Positions 1 through 8,642 of a DNA stretch of 64,000 nt are shown here, piece after piece. Each line of letters starts with the position of its first letter. Position 1 is the first letter of the stretch. The position numbers and the translations under genes are program-made. Source of the DNA: Symploca sp. SIO1C2 (GTDB taxonomy: Bacteria; Cyanobacteriota; Cyanobacteriia; Cyanobacteriales; Coleofasciculaceae); NCBI GenBank assembly GCA_010672925.1, contig JAAHFP010000018.1:18883-82882 (forward strand). The letters run 5' to 3'. Below the pieces are notes generated by a model. The model was not told the origin of the DNA and searched no databases. It was given only the letters and a program-made list of their open reading frames with translations.

Positions 1-912
1 TTTTTGAGCTTCTTTTTTCCTAAAGTTCATCCCTTAATCGACTGGGGTCAGCCACCGGAATCCTTGGATAAGGAACTCGAACAGATTCTGCGACAAGCCG
101 ACTCTGGAGAGAGAGTTGCCGATAAATTATTCAAGGTGTGGTTACTAGATGGCAAAATCACTTGGGTTTTGATTCATATCGAAGTCCAAAGTCAATATAA
201 AAGTGACTTTGCTAAGCGAATTTATCAATATAGCTACAGGGCTTTTGACCTTTATGAGCAACCAGTGATTAGCTTGGCAGTATTAGGGGATGACCGGGCA
301 ACCTGGCGTCCGAGTGACTACAGTTATAAACTGGGAGGTTGTAAGCTGAAACTGAAGTTTCCGATTGTGAAACTGTTGGATTATCAAGCAAAGTGGCAGG
401 ATTTAGAGGAAAGTACTAATCCCTTTGCCATCATGACAATGGCTCATTTGACAACCATGATGACCCTGGGAAAACCACAGATGCGGCAGCAGGGCAAATG
501 GGATTTGGTGAGGAGACTATTGGAAAAAGGTTACGATCAAGAGGATATCAGGAAACTCTTCAGGGCCATCGACTGGATGATGACATTGCCAGAAGAGTTA
601 CAACAGAGTTTTGAAGAACAATTAAATCGTTATCAACAGGAGAGACAAATGCCTTTACTTAGTAATATGGAAGTCAGAGGAATGCAGCGGGGTATTGAAA
701 AGGGTATTAAACAGGGAACTGTGCAAAATGCTCACGAATGGTTACTCGAAGTGTTGACAGTACGATTTGAAGTAGTGCCACCGGAAGTGATTGAAGCGAT
801 TAACCAGATAGAAGATGTTTCAGTTTTGAAGCAGCTGTTGAGAGAAGCGATCGCCATTAGTTCTATGGTAGAGTTTCAACAGTTACTCTCCCAAAATCAG
901 GCTGATTCCTAG
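1..912 (+). CDS. Rpn/PD-(D/E)XK nuclease-like protein, 5' end outside the window
   Basis: The frame is open from base 1, so the N-terminus lies outside the window; by comparison with the full copy at 1435-2430 about 29 residues are missing. The protein belongs to the cyanobacterial Rpn-like family (often annotated as transposase, DUF4351 or recombination-promoting nuclease). A PD-(D/E)XK-type core is visible: an Asp in VADKLF followed by IHIEVQSQ with the E-x-Q pair. The C-terminus is the family's helical tail (LLEVLTVRFEVVP...). RpnA homologues are nucleases that promote RecA-independent recombination; activity here is inferred. Roughly the first 420 bases show no difference from the copy at 1435, while the rest is several percent different. 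Nothing in this gene besides the window cut looks broken. Confidence 0.8.
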   Translation, partial: FLSFFFPKVHPLIDWGQPPESLDKELEQILRQADSGERVADKLFKVWLLDGKITWVLIHIEVQSQYKSDFAKRIYQYSYRAFDLYEQPVISLAVLGDDRATWRPSDYSYKLGGCKLKLKFPIVKLLDYQAKWQDLEESTNPFAIMTMAHLTTMMTLGKPQMRQQGKWDLVRRLLEKGYDQEDIRKLFRAIDWMMTLPEELQQSFEEQLNRYQQERQMPLLSNMEVRGMQRGIEKGIKQGTVQNAHEWLLEVLTVRFEVVPPEVIEAINQIEDVSVLKQLLREAIAISSMVEFQQLLSQNQADS

Positions 913-1200
913 GTAGCAACAGGAGAGAAAAATGCCTTTACTTAGCAATATGGAAGTCAGAGGAATGCAGCGGGGTATTCAACAGGGAACTGTGCAAACA
1001 GCTCACGAATGGTTACTCGAAGTGTTGACAGTACGATTTGAAGTGGTGCCACCGGAAGTGACTGAAGCGATTAATCAAATAGAAGATGTCTCAGTTTTGA
1101 AGCAACTGTTGAGAAAAGCAATCACGATTACTTCTATGGTAGAGTTCCAGCAGTCACTTTCCTAAAATCAGGCTGATTCCTAGGTCGCAACAGGAGAGAC
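634..1200 (+). repeat. Tandem duplication, about 283 and 271 bp units
   Basis: The block starting CAACAGGAGAG at 634 is repeated from 917, and a third partial start lies at 1188. GCTGATTCCTAGG also recurs at 901 and 1172. The second unit lacks 12 bp. This duplication generated the truncated frame at 932-1165. Confidence 0.8.
932..1165 (+). pseudogene. Duplicated 3' fragment of the Rpn-like gene
   Basis: This 77-codon frame repeats only the C-terminal tail of the gene before it, from MPLLSNMEVRG onward, with four residues deleted (GIQQ instead of GIEKGIKQ). It arose by tandem duplication: the anchor CAACAGGAGAG occurs at about 634, 917 and 1188, giving units of 283 and 271 bp. It has no nuclease core. 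A ribosome-binding-like GGAGAG precedes the ATG, but that stretch is simply the internal sequence of the parent gene, so translation is uncertain. Confidence 0.75.
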
Positions 1201-1238
1201 GAAAACCTTTCGGCTTAACAAGCCTGCCATTCCCCCCA

Positions 1239-1281
1239 CCCTGTACCAGACGTTGCACGAAATGTCTGGTACAGGGTTTTT
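1239..1281 (+). terminator. Strong intrinsic-terminator-like hairpin
   Basis: A perfect 13-bp stem, CCCTGTACCAGAC at 1239-1251 and GTCTGGTACAGGG at 1264-1276, is followed directly by TTTTT at 1277-1281. The 12-base loop and the T-run fit Rho-independent termination after the Rpn-like gene and its duplicated tail. It could also be a remnant of a small palindromic element. Confidence 0.75.
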
Positions 1282-1434
1282 GCGATTTGCTCAAAATGGG
1301 AGTGGCTAACCGGAGGAGCAACCTGGGTTGTCTTGTCTGTCAAGCATGGTTACCTCTCAAATCAACCCAAATGTCAATATCAATTTGAGCTTTCTTTCTC
1401 AGGGGGACTCTGTTTAGGATAGGCAACAGTATTT

Positions 1435-2430
1435 TTGAGTAACAAAAGCGTGAATGAATTACCAGCAGCAAACTACGATACTCCCTGGAAAGAAGCCTTA
1501 CAGCAATATTTCGAGCCTTTTTTGAGCTTCTTTTTTCCTAAAGTTCATCCCTTAATCGACTGGGGTCAGCCACCGGAATCCTTGGATAAGGAACTCGAAC
1601 AGATTCTGCGACAAGCCGACTCTGGAGAGAGAGTTGCCGATAAATTATTCAAGGTGTGGTTACTAGATGGCAAAATCACTTGGGTTTTGATTCATATCGA
1701 AGTCCAAAGTCAATATAAAAGTGACTTTGCTAAGCGAATTTATCAATATAGCTACAGGGCTTTTGACCTTTATGAGCAACCAGTGATTAGCTTGGCAGTA
1801 TTAGGGGATGACCGGGCAACCTGGCGTCCGAGTGACTACAGTTATAAACTGGGAGGTTGTAAGCTGAAACTGAAGTTTCCGATTGTGAAACTGTTGGATT
1901 ATCAAGCAAAGTGGCAGGATTTAGAGGAAAGTACCAATCCCTTTGCCATCATGACAATGGCTCATTTGACAACTATGAGAACCCTGGGAAAACCACAAAT
2001 GCGACAGCAGGGAAAATGGGATTTGGTGAGGAGACTACTGGAAAAAGGTTACCATCAAGAGGATATCAGAAAACTCTTCAGGGCCATCGACTGGATGATG
2101 ACACTGCCAGAGGAGTTACAGCAAAGTTTTGAGGAAAGATTAAATCGTTATCAACAGGAGAGACAAATGCCATTACTTAGTCATATGGAAGTCAGAGGAA
2201 TGCAACGGGGTATTGAAAAGGGTATTAAACAGGGAACTGTGCAAAATGCTCGTGAATCAGTACTCGAAGTATTGACAGTTCGGTTTGAAGTAGTGCCATC
2301 AGAAGTGACTGAAGCGATTAATCACATAGAAGATGTCTCAGTTTTGAAGCAGTTGTTGAGAGAAGCGATCGCCATTAGTTCTATGGTAGAGTTCCAACAG
2401 TTACTCTCCCAAAGTCAGGCTGATTTATAG
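1435..2430 (+). CDS. Rpn/PD-(D/E)XK nuclease-like protein, full-length copy
   Basis: 331 residues, a complete version of the gene at 1-912. The TTG at 1435 is the first usable start; an in-frame GTG at 1450 (residue 6) is the alternative. No ATG exists near the conserved N-terminus, and the start is weakly supported. Core features: VADKLFKVWLL with the first acidic residue, IHIEVQSQ with E-x-Q, and a C-terminal helical tail. Its nucleotide sequence is indistinguishable from the first copy over about 417 bp (1519-1935), then diverges, which suggests recent gene conversion. The family is commonly multicopy in filamentous cyanobacteria. DNA cleavage or recombination is inferred from family only. 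Confidence 0.8.
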   Translation: MSNKSVNELPAANYDTPWKEALQQYFEPFLSFFFPKVHPLIDWGQPPESLDKELEQILRQADSGERVADKLFKVWLLDGKITWVLIHIEVQSQYKSDFAKRIYQYSYRAFDLYEQPVISLAVLGDDRATWRPSDYSYKLGGCKLKLKFPIVKLLDYQAKWQDLEESTNPFAIMTMAHLTTMRTLGKPQMRQQGKWDLVRRLLEKGYHQEDIRKLFRAIDWMMTLPEELQQSFEERLNRYQQERQMPLLSHMEVRGMQRGIEKGIKQGTVQNARESVLEVLTVRFEVVPSEVTEAINHIEDVSVLKQLLREAIAISSMVEFQQLLSQSQADL

Positions 2431-2966
2431 CTAGCAGGTGTTAGTACTCTTGTGGAACGGGCATCCTGCCCGTACAAATTTTCTTACGTGCCACTACTGC
2501 CGTGGCACTACTAAAAAAGTAGGTTGGGGGTCACACAAGTGAAACCCAACAAAATATGCGACCCTGTTGGGTTACGCCACTACAAAATATGCGATCGCGC
2601 CTCAAAGTGAGGTAATTATTCAATAGTTGGGGTATATTTTTTTAGTCCAGCAACGATCGCATCTTTGTGTTCATTAGAGAGTAATCTCAAGTTCAGCTAA
2701 AGTCCACTCAAGTGGACTGGGTAGGAATTTCAGTCCACTTGAGTGGACTTGGGCTATTAGCCGTGGAATTAATTCCACGGCGGTTTTGGAGCTTGTTGAG
2801 AATGGTGCAAGATCTGAGTTCCACCCAACCTAGATTTTTAGTCGTGCCACGGCAGTAGTATAGCGCGATCGCAAATCACCATAATATATTAACGCACCAG
2901 CAGTTATAGCGTATTAAGACAACATCTTTTCTCTGTGTGCCTCTGTGGTATATAAATCCGGAGAAA
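2431..2966. repeat. Gene-free stretch rich in palindromes
   Basis: No gene is seen. It holds a GGTTGGG...AACCCAAC hairpin element (about 2521-2573), two near-identical palindromes AGTCCACTCAAGTGGACT (2701-2718) and AGTCCACTTGAGTGGACT (2732-2749), and a perfect 20-bp palindrome CCGTGGAATTAATTCCACGG (2761-2780). Three hairpins packed within 80 bp between two convergent genes could end transcription from both sides; they also resemble repeated extragenic palindromes common in cyanobacteria. Confidence 0.6.
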
Positions 2967-5900
2967 TCATAACAATACTGTTGCTGCCGCAGATACCTCC
3001 TGCTGACTGAGCATCGATTCGAGTTTGTTGAGAACTTGAGCCTGTTCTATTAATTGTTGCCATTTTTGCTGATCATTAGTTTGGGGATTGTTCCCAAATT
3101 CTGAAGGCCAGATTTTGGCTTTTTCTTGGAAGAGGAAGATTTGCCATTCGTCTTTCATGCCTTTGGCCCGCAATACTTGATCTACGAATTCTTCAACTTC
3201 AGCAAAGACTGCTTGATGGGGTTCGCAGTAGAGATCCTCTAAGGCATGTTGACATTTGAAGACTGCTTCTTCTTGGAGTACTCCTAAATAGGTAAGGATT
3301 TCTTGAGCTTTGGTTTCTCTGGCTTCATTACCTGTGGAGAGGGAAAGGCGTAGGTTAGTTTTGTCGGGGTTGAGGTTGTTGAGTTGGGGTCGAATACGGT
3401 AGTGGAAGTTAGCTTTATAAGACATTTCAAAGTGGGAGAGACTGTGGAATGCTCTTTGGAGTCTGGCTAGGTTTTCCGGTACAATTTGTGCCATCTGGCC
3501 GAGAAATTCTGACCCTCGTGCTGAAGTTAGATGCTCTAGGTTTCCTTCTGCTACCAGTACTTGGGTAACTTGGGATTTGGCTTCTTCTACACATTGTTTA
3601 AGCCCAGTGTCCATCGAGTGGAAATGCTGGGTAAGGTGGTTGCGGATTTCGTGGAGGTATTTGGCATAGACAGTTTGCCAGTCTCCTTCTTCAAACCGTC
3701 GCTCAATAATTTGTTCGATTGGTTCTTCTGTCGGTAAGCCTGTATTCTGTTTGCAGTTTTGGATAACTTGTTCTACTTGTTGCTTAAAGATGTCTACGGT
3801 TTCTGTAGCTTGAGCCGAGTCTAGATCATCTAGTAATTCTTCTAATCCTCTGGTGATTTTTGTCCAAAGTTTGTTGAAGTGGGTTAAAAACTTGCCTTGT
3901 TCGTTTAAGTCACTGGGGGTGAGGGTGGCTATCCAAGCTTGGCTGGCTTTATTTAATTCTAGACTAATTGCCTGTTGCAGCTGATGGAGTTGGTTCTGGT
4001 AAGCGATCGCTTGTTGTTGGTCGAGGGTGGTAATATTATTGGCGAGGTAATCCAGTACAGAGTTGAGTACTTGGTTAGCTTGTTGGCTATCGGCACAGTC
4101 GGCAATCTGAGACTGGACTACTTCGATATGCTTGTCTTGGATAGTTGCTTGGTGTTCTTGGCAGGCTGCTTGGTTACCGTCAACTCCTGTGACTTGGTTG
4201 AGGATCATAAAGGAGCGGTTTTTGAGGTTGGGTAAGGCTTGGGCTGCGGTTTGGTATAAGTCGGTATCTCGTTTTTCCCAACCATAGCGTAGGGGATCTG
4301 GTCTGCGGACAAACAGAACTAAATCTACTTCTTGTCCTAGGGTTTCAAGGATTAGTTCTTCGTCTCCTAGTCTAGTGTCTCCTAAACCAGGAACATCCAC
4401 TAGGGCAATTTTACCAACTTCTGGGTTTTTGAAAGGACAGAAGATTTTTACTGATCTTACTGCTAGATGGTGGAAGCTGAGGAGTTCTCCTAAGGAGTTC
4501 CGGCGCTGGGAAACGTACTCGTGAATCCTTTCTTTGGGAATTGGGGGAAGTTGTCGTGGAGTACCTAGTTGTAGTAGATGTTCATATTTGGGTAGGTTTT
4601 GATGATAGTCCCTTTGGAGGTGTTCGTACATCGACCTTTTGGTGGCATCGGCTCCCCGAAAGGAGGGTAGGTGTTTGCTAAAGTCTTGTAGGTTATTGGG
4701 GGGAGTACCTAAATCCAATTCTTGGTAGTAAGGAGTAATGACTTCCTGGAGAAATGATTCTTCCGAATGGACTGTAACTTCGGCATAGGTAGTGCCTGGT
4801 TGATGACAAATGGTGCTGCGAACCGCAGTGCAGGCTCCCCCTCTGAGAGCGGGAATCTCCTCGTTGGTCAGTTCGCTGATACTCTGGAGTAGGGTACTTT
4901 TCCCTTGTCCCATAAGTCCCACTACCCCGATATTTAGGGTGTCACGGGAGAAACGATGGCGCAGTTTCTGTAGTTGAGCTTGTTGTTGGCTAATTTGGAA
5001 GCGTAGCCGAGAGAAGTCGATAGCAGAGATGCGCTCACGAATTTTGGGTTCTGGAAGTTGTCCTTGCAAATAATAGCGGTGTTGGTCAATAGCTAACAAG
5101 GCGTTGGCAAGGGAATCTAATTTTTGCTCAACTGTTTGGATTTCCTGAGCTAAGGGAAGGCGTTTATCAATGATTTTGGCAATTTTTTCGGCTCTATTAG
5201 TATAAGTCATGGTGTTTTGGTTGATGGCAGAGTGAGGAGTTGGCGGTTCAATTTGAGTAACTGCTTGGGTAAAGTTGTTATGGTTAGACATATCTAGCTC
5301 CTGTTGGAGATTGGTTTGCACTGAGATTAACCAATCCTGGTTAAAAATTTGTTGATAAATCGGATTGACAACTTGGAGATAGCTACCAGTTGGGGTAACT
5401 TGTTTGGTAACTAAGCCAGAAATTAATAAGTCCCATTGGCTGTTATCGGTTTCTTGCCAAGGAATTTGGCCTTGCTCTAAGATAGTTCGGTAGTGATTGA
5501 GGGCTGCTAGCTTTTCTGGCTTCTCCTGATCACTAATCCTGATAAAGTAATTTTCAATTTCTTGGAGGTGGGATTGTCTATCCTGCCCCCTCCAGTTTTG
5601 GATAATTCTCTTTTGTACTAACTGCTGAATCTGGTTTTCCCAATTCTCGTGATTAATGACTGTCTCTTGCTTTGCTACTAAGGAACAGATGAGTTGGGTT
5701 AAAAAAGGTTGACCCCCTGTCCAGTTAAGAATAATCCTGATTACTGTTTCTGGTTGAGGGGTAATTCTTTGGAGTCCTTGGTGGAGTGGCTGACAGTCTC
5801 CTCTCAGATAGCCAATTTCCAGTTGTTCTCCCACATTCAGCGCTACGTCACTGCTACTGACAAATTCTGAGGGTTTGGCTACTCCTAGTAAGACAAAGTT

Positions 5901-6461
5901 TAACTTTTGTAGGATTGGTTGGTTAATGTTATCCGAGGTAGCTTTAATATAACCGATAAAACTGTCTTGTAGTTCCCACTTAATTAAACTTTGGATTTCA
6001 TCTAAAAAGACAATTAGCTTTTGGCCTTGAATCTTGGGTAAAATTTCCTCAGTCAGAAAACTGGTAAACCGCTTTGCTGCTGACTTATCTTGTTTTGTGT
6101 ACCAAACTTGATCTAAGGTAGAAGTAAAATCAATTGGTGAGTTTTTCTCAATCGTCTCATCTACTTGTTTACAAATTTCCTCCAACAGACTGTACCAGAG
6201 GGATTCATCAGAAGTGACTCGACCTAATTCCTGTAAGTTAATTTGCACACAAAGAGAACCGCGATCGCTCAGGCGTTTTGCTGTCCTTGCCATCAAGCTA
6301 GATTTTCCCATTTGCCGGGGAGCTAGTACCGAACAAACCCGATTACTCTCATGTTCAACTGCGGCAAATTGATACAATTCCTCGTCTACTTGCCTCGATA
6401 CATAAGTTGGTGCAGTTAAAGGTAGGGTCCCCCCTTGGGTTTGATAAGTGTTGTTTGTCAT
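2967..6461 (-). CDS. AAA-like NTPase fused to a dynamin-family GTPase
   Basis: 1164 residues with two nucleotide-binding modules. Residues 10-385 are an AAA-like (AAA_35 type) NTPase: GGTLPLTAPTYV start motif, Walker [12 protein letters not shown] (Lys53), Walker B LIVFLDE (149-155), and the family hallmark GGQPFLTQ near 249-256. Residues 420-1164 are a dynamin-like GTPase: G1 GLMGQGKST (515-523), G3 DVPGLGD (689-695), a degenerate G4 region LNQVTGVD (754-761), then a long helical stalk-like region. Bacterial dynamins act on membranes; AAA-like modules resemble STAND switches. Residue 391 is a Met preceded by a good ribosome-binding site, suggesting the dynamin part was, or still is, a separate product. 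It lies 134 bp downstream of the winged-helix-AAA gene on the same strand and is probably co-transcribed. Function unknown; membrane remodelling in stress or defence is an inference. Confidence 0.85.
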   Translation of the reverse strand: MTNNTYQTQGGTLPLTAPTYVSRQVDEELYQFAAVEHESNRVCSVLAPRQMGKSSLMARTAKRLSDRGSLCVQINLQELGRVTSDESLWYSLLEEICKQVDETIEKNSPIDFTSTLDQVWYTKQDKSAAKRFTSFLTEEILPKIQGQKLIVFLDEIQSLIKWELQDSFIGYIKATSDNINQPILQKLNFVLLGVAKPSEFVSSSDVALNVGEQLEIGYLRGDCQPLHQGLQRITPQPETVIRIILNWTGGQPFLTQLICSLVAKQETVINHENWENQIQQLVQKRIIQNWRGQDRQSHLQEIENYFIRISDQEKPEKLAALNHYRTILEQGQIPWQETDNSQWDLLISGLVTKQVTPTGSYLQVVNPIYQQIFNQDWLISVQTNLQQELDMSNHNNFTQAVTQIEPPTPHSAINQNTMTYTNRAEKIAKIIDKRLPLAQEIQTVEQKLDSLANALLAIDQHRYYLQGQLPEPKIRERISAIDFSRLRFQISQQQAQLQKLRHRFSRDTLNIGVVGLMGQGKSTLLQSISELTNEEIPALRGGACTAVRSTICHQPGTTYAEVTVHSEESFLQEVITPYYQELDLGTPPNNLQDFSKHLPSFRGADATKRSMYEHLQRDYHQNLPKYEHLLQLGTPRQLPPIPKERIHEYVSQRRNSLGELLSFHHLAVRSVKIFCPFKNPEVGKIALVDVPGLGDTRLGDEELILETLGQEVDLVLFVRRPDPLRYGWEKRDTDLYQTAAQALPNLKNRSFMILNQVTGVDGNQAACQEHQATIQDKHIEVVQSQIADCADSQQANQVLNSVLDYLANNITTLDQQQAIAYQNQLHQLQQAISLELNKASQAWIATLTPSDLNEQGKFLTHFNKLWTKITRGLEELLDDLDSAQATETVDIFKQQVEQVIQNCKQNTGLPTEEPIEQIIERRFEEGDWQTVYAKYLHEIRNHLTQHFHSMDTGLKQCVEEAKSQVTQVLVAEGNLEHLTSARGSEFLGQMAQIVPENLARLQRAFHSLSHFEMSYKANFHYRIRPQLNNLNPDKTNLRLSLSTGNEARETKAQEILTYLGVLQEEAVFKCQHALEDLYCEPHQAVFAEVEEFVDQVLRAKGMKDEWQIFLFQEKAKIWPSEFGNNPQTNDQQKWQQLIEQAQVLNKLESMLSQQEVSAAATVLL
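5298..5302 (-). promoter_or_regulatory. Internal ribosome-binding site at the AAA-dynamin junction
   Basis: On the minus strand AGGAG is followed by a 6-nt spacer (CTAGAT) and an in-frame ATG at 5291, codon 391 of the fusion protein. The position is exactly between the AAA-like and dynamin regions, so it may drive a 774-residue dynamin-only product or be a fossil of the gene fusion. Confidence 0.55.
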
Positions 6462-6595
6462 TGGTCATTTGTTATTTGTCATTGGTCATTGGTCATTTGT
6501 TGTTTGTTGTGTTTAATTATCAGTTATCCATTAGCAATTATCCATTAGCAATTAGCAAAAACCAGTAATCTTGCATTATTGACCAGATATGAAAG
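6462..6595. repeat. Short-repeat spacer between two AAA genes
   Basis: The 134-bp spacer consists mostly of short repeats (TTGTCATTGGTCA-like and CCATTAGCAATTA-like units). I see no terminator hairpin, so read-through from the upstream winged-helix-AAA gene is plausible. Confidence 0.5.
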
Positions 6596-7918
6596 CTATA
6601 AATTCTTTTGAAAATATCTGTGGTATAGTTCACATCTAACGGTTTCTCCCTGATGGTCTGATTTAATTAATCCCACCTTCTCTAACTGGAATTTGGCAAA
6701 GACATCAGTACATTCCCCTCCCTTGATAATTTTAGAAAAACATGCTAATAATTGCTCATCCTTTTGCAATAAATTTAAATATTTCAACAAATAATCACTA
6801 AACGCACCATTCAGTTGAGCAGCTTGTTGCTCCAACTCGGCTAAACTCTTCCCTTCTTTACTAAGTTGATAAAAGGCTCGGTGAACTAAAGTCGGATGAC
6901 CTCCAATCAGCCTCATCAAAGTATCAACTTCATTTTCAGTCCAACTCAAACCATAAATCTTCGCTAATGCTAGAATTGCTTTTGGACTAAATTCCTGTAA
7001 CTCCACTGCCATACCAACATTTTGCATGGGTGAACCCTTCAGCTTATGATCGGGATAGGGTTCCGTAGAATAAGCAATGACCATACTCGGCCAAACAATC
7101 GGTGCTTTACTTACCACCTTCATCTTTCTCTCATTCCAAGACCTTAGTACCAACAGAAAGTCAGTTTGGGTAGTTTGTCCTAAAATCTGATCAATGCCAT
7201 CGATAAGCAGGGTTTTGGGTTGCTTAATCTTTTTAAATATATGCTCATGTAAGTAATCTGTACAATTCTTACCAGGGGCTCTTGGCTTTTTCCAAAAACT
7301 CTCCAAGCTAGGAGGATTAAGTCCAGGGACAGCTTGCTGGAAAGTTTGGGTAATTTCTGCGGTAAATTGGTAGAATAATCTATCTAAATCAGTGAACAAC
7401 TCACGATAAAAACCATCGCTAGCTAAATCTACATAACCGACTACCTGTTTTTGCTCTGTCTCTAAGAAATTACCCAGTCTAGCTAATAAGGAAGATTTTC
7501 CCATTCCTTGAGCTGCTTTAATCCGAATAAAGGGCAAAGCATCACCATCTTGAGCAATATTTAAAGCTTCTTGACAAAGGTCATCGGCTTCCCGTTGGAT
7601 ATAGAGGGGACTATCCAGGGGAACAATTCCGGTCATCAGGGAACCTTGATAAGTATAACTTTTCAAAGTAATCGTACTGGCAACATTGCCCTTCCCATGA
7701 CTTTGCAGCTCAATCAATCCTAGTTCTTGAAACTTCCTTAAACGACGCTCAGCAGTAGCACTGGGGACTTGACAGTGGGTTTTGTCACTCAACAGTTTGG
7801 CAAAAGCTTTTTGACTCATATCAGCTTGCCAACCCCTAGTAACCAAGAAATCAGCTAGGATATAAAACTGTTTCCTTTGTTCTTCGTTTAATTGCTTCAA
7901 GGATTCACTGTAGTTCAT
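6596..7918 (-). CDS. Winged-helix AAA-like NTPase (putative regulator)
   Basis: 440 residues. Residues 1-85 form a winged-helix DNA-binding region (QKAFAKLLSDKT, then PSATAERRLRKFQELGLIEL with a wing-like GKGN). Residues 95-420 are an AAA-like NTPase: Walker A AAQGMGKSS (135-143, Lys141), Walker B LLIDGID (237-243), and IGGHPTLV matching the GGQPFLT position of the family. STAND regulators with this layout usually switch on DNA binding or partner contact by nucleotide exchange. It lies directly upstream of the AAA-dynamin fusion, same strand. The leader carries several TTAATACCTCA-type repeats that may be its own operator. The ligand is unknown. Confidence 0.75.
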   Translation of the reverse strand: MNYSESLKQLNEEQRKQFYILADFLVTRGWQADMSQKAFAKLLSDKTHCQVPSATAERRLRKFQELGLIELQSHGKGNVASTITLKSYTYQGSLMTGIVPLDSPLYIQREADDLCQEALNIAQDGDALPFIRIKAAQGMGKSSLLARLGNFLETEQKQVVGYVDLASDGFYRELFTDLDRLFYQFTAEITQTFQQAVPGLNPPSLESFWKKPRAPGKNCTDYLHEHIFKKIKQPKTLLIDGIDQILGQTTQTDFLLVLRSWNERKMKVVSKAPIVWPSMVIAYSTEPYPDHKLKGSPMQNVGMAVELQEFSPKAILALAKIYGLSWTENEVDTLMRLIGGHPTLVHRAFYQLSKEGKSLAELEQQAAQLNGAFSDYLLKYLNLLQKDEQLLACFSKIIKGGECTDVFAKFQLEKVGLIKSDHQGETVRCELYHRYFQKNL

Positions 7919-7919
7919 C

Positions 7920-8052
7920 TGAGGTATTAGTTATAACAACTCCTATATCATCTACTATCTCATCTAGGATTTAGCCAGAGCAATAGAGTTAATACTTCAA
8001 GCTGGATGATTAATACCTCATTAATACCTCAGTTATTGCAGTTGATGCCTCA
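7920..8052. promoter_or_regulatory. Iterated TTAATACCTCA motifs, putative operator
   Basis: Copies: TTAATACTTCA (7989-7999), TTAATACCTCA (8010-8020 and 8021-8031, head to tail), a variant TTGATGCCTCA (8042-8052), and an inverted TGAGGTATTAG (7920-7930) right before the ATG of the winged-helix-AAA gene. The 11-bp spacing of the central pair matches one DNA turn. Autoregulation is inferred. Confidence 0.5.
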
Positions 8053-8162
8053 TTAAGGTAGGATATGGATAATTGATAGCAACAGTCAGTTGCAAGTTTG
8101 ATAGAAAAAAATAAATTTATGCTTGTGGTTTCAGAGGTGCGTTTGCCTATCAGTGACGTACC

Positions 8163-8219
8163 CTACAAGATTGTGATCGCTTCTTGAATATCTTGCAATC
8201 GTTCGCGATTATCCCTCAT
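8163..8219 (-). pseudogene. 18-codon remnant of a HEPN (DUF86/HepT-like) toxin gene
   Basis: The frame reads MRDNRERLQDIQEAITIL and then a stop. This N-terminus is typical of DUF86-type HEPN proteins, which are about 110 residues long. Its ATG overlaps the stop of the nucleotidyltransferase gene in an ATGA arrangement, the usual layout of MNT-HEPN modules. Everything after the first helix is gone, so the toxin is dead while its antitoxin partner gene is intact. Confidence 0.7.
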
Positions 8220-8506
8220 AGTGGTACTGCTTCTTGAATTACCCGTTCTCGAATGCGCTCTTTCAATCCTTTTTCTGTGATCACATCTACTTTGCAACCG
8301 AGTAAATTTTCTAAGTCTCGAATGAATCGGACGGGAAACCAAGGGCTGAGTTTTTCTCCTAAATCAATGAGAAAATCAATATCGCTGTCTTCGCGGGCAT
8401 CTCCTCGTGCTACGGAGCCAAAAATGCGAACATTACAAGCACCGTGTTTAGCCGCAAGGTTTAATATTGCTTCTCGTTTTTGGGTAATTAGTTCTTCAAA
8501 TTTCAT
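8216..8506 (-). CDS. MNT-type nucleotidyltransferase (antitoxin-like)
   Basis: 96 residues from the ATG at 8506, which has GGAG nine bases upstream and gives the usual family length. Active-site signature: GSVARGDAREDSDID, with GS at 30-31 and Asp42/Asp44 for metal binding, then further DUF86-partner features (KVDVITEKGL). MNT proteins of this kind AMPylate and neutralise HEPN RNase toxins. The same frame is open further upstream to 8671 and a candidate ATG at 8656 overlaps the end of the antitoxin gene before it by 14 nt, so a longer product with an unrecognised 50-residue extension cannot be excluded. The toxin partner downstream is reduced to 18 codons. Confidence 0.8.
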   Translation of the reverse strand: MKFEELITQKREAILNLAAKHGACNVRIFGSVARGDAREDSDIDFLIDLGEKLSPWFPVRFIRDLENLLGCKVDVITEKGLKERIRERVIQEAVPL

Positions 8507-8642
8507 AGCTGAATTCTCCATAGTTACGGAAAAATGTAATTTAGCCCCCTCAATGTACTTTTTTACCCTATCATGGGTTTGAGTTTGTGCAGTGATTTTT
8601 GGTTGCAATCCCTTGAGAAAATCCAGAACCGTCTCAAGGCCA

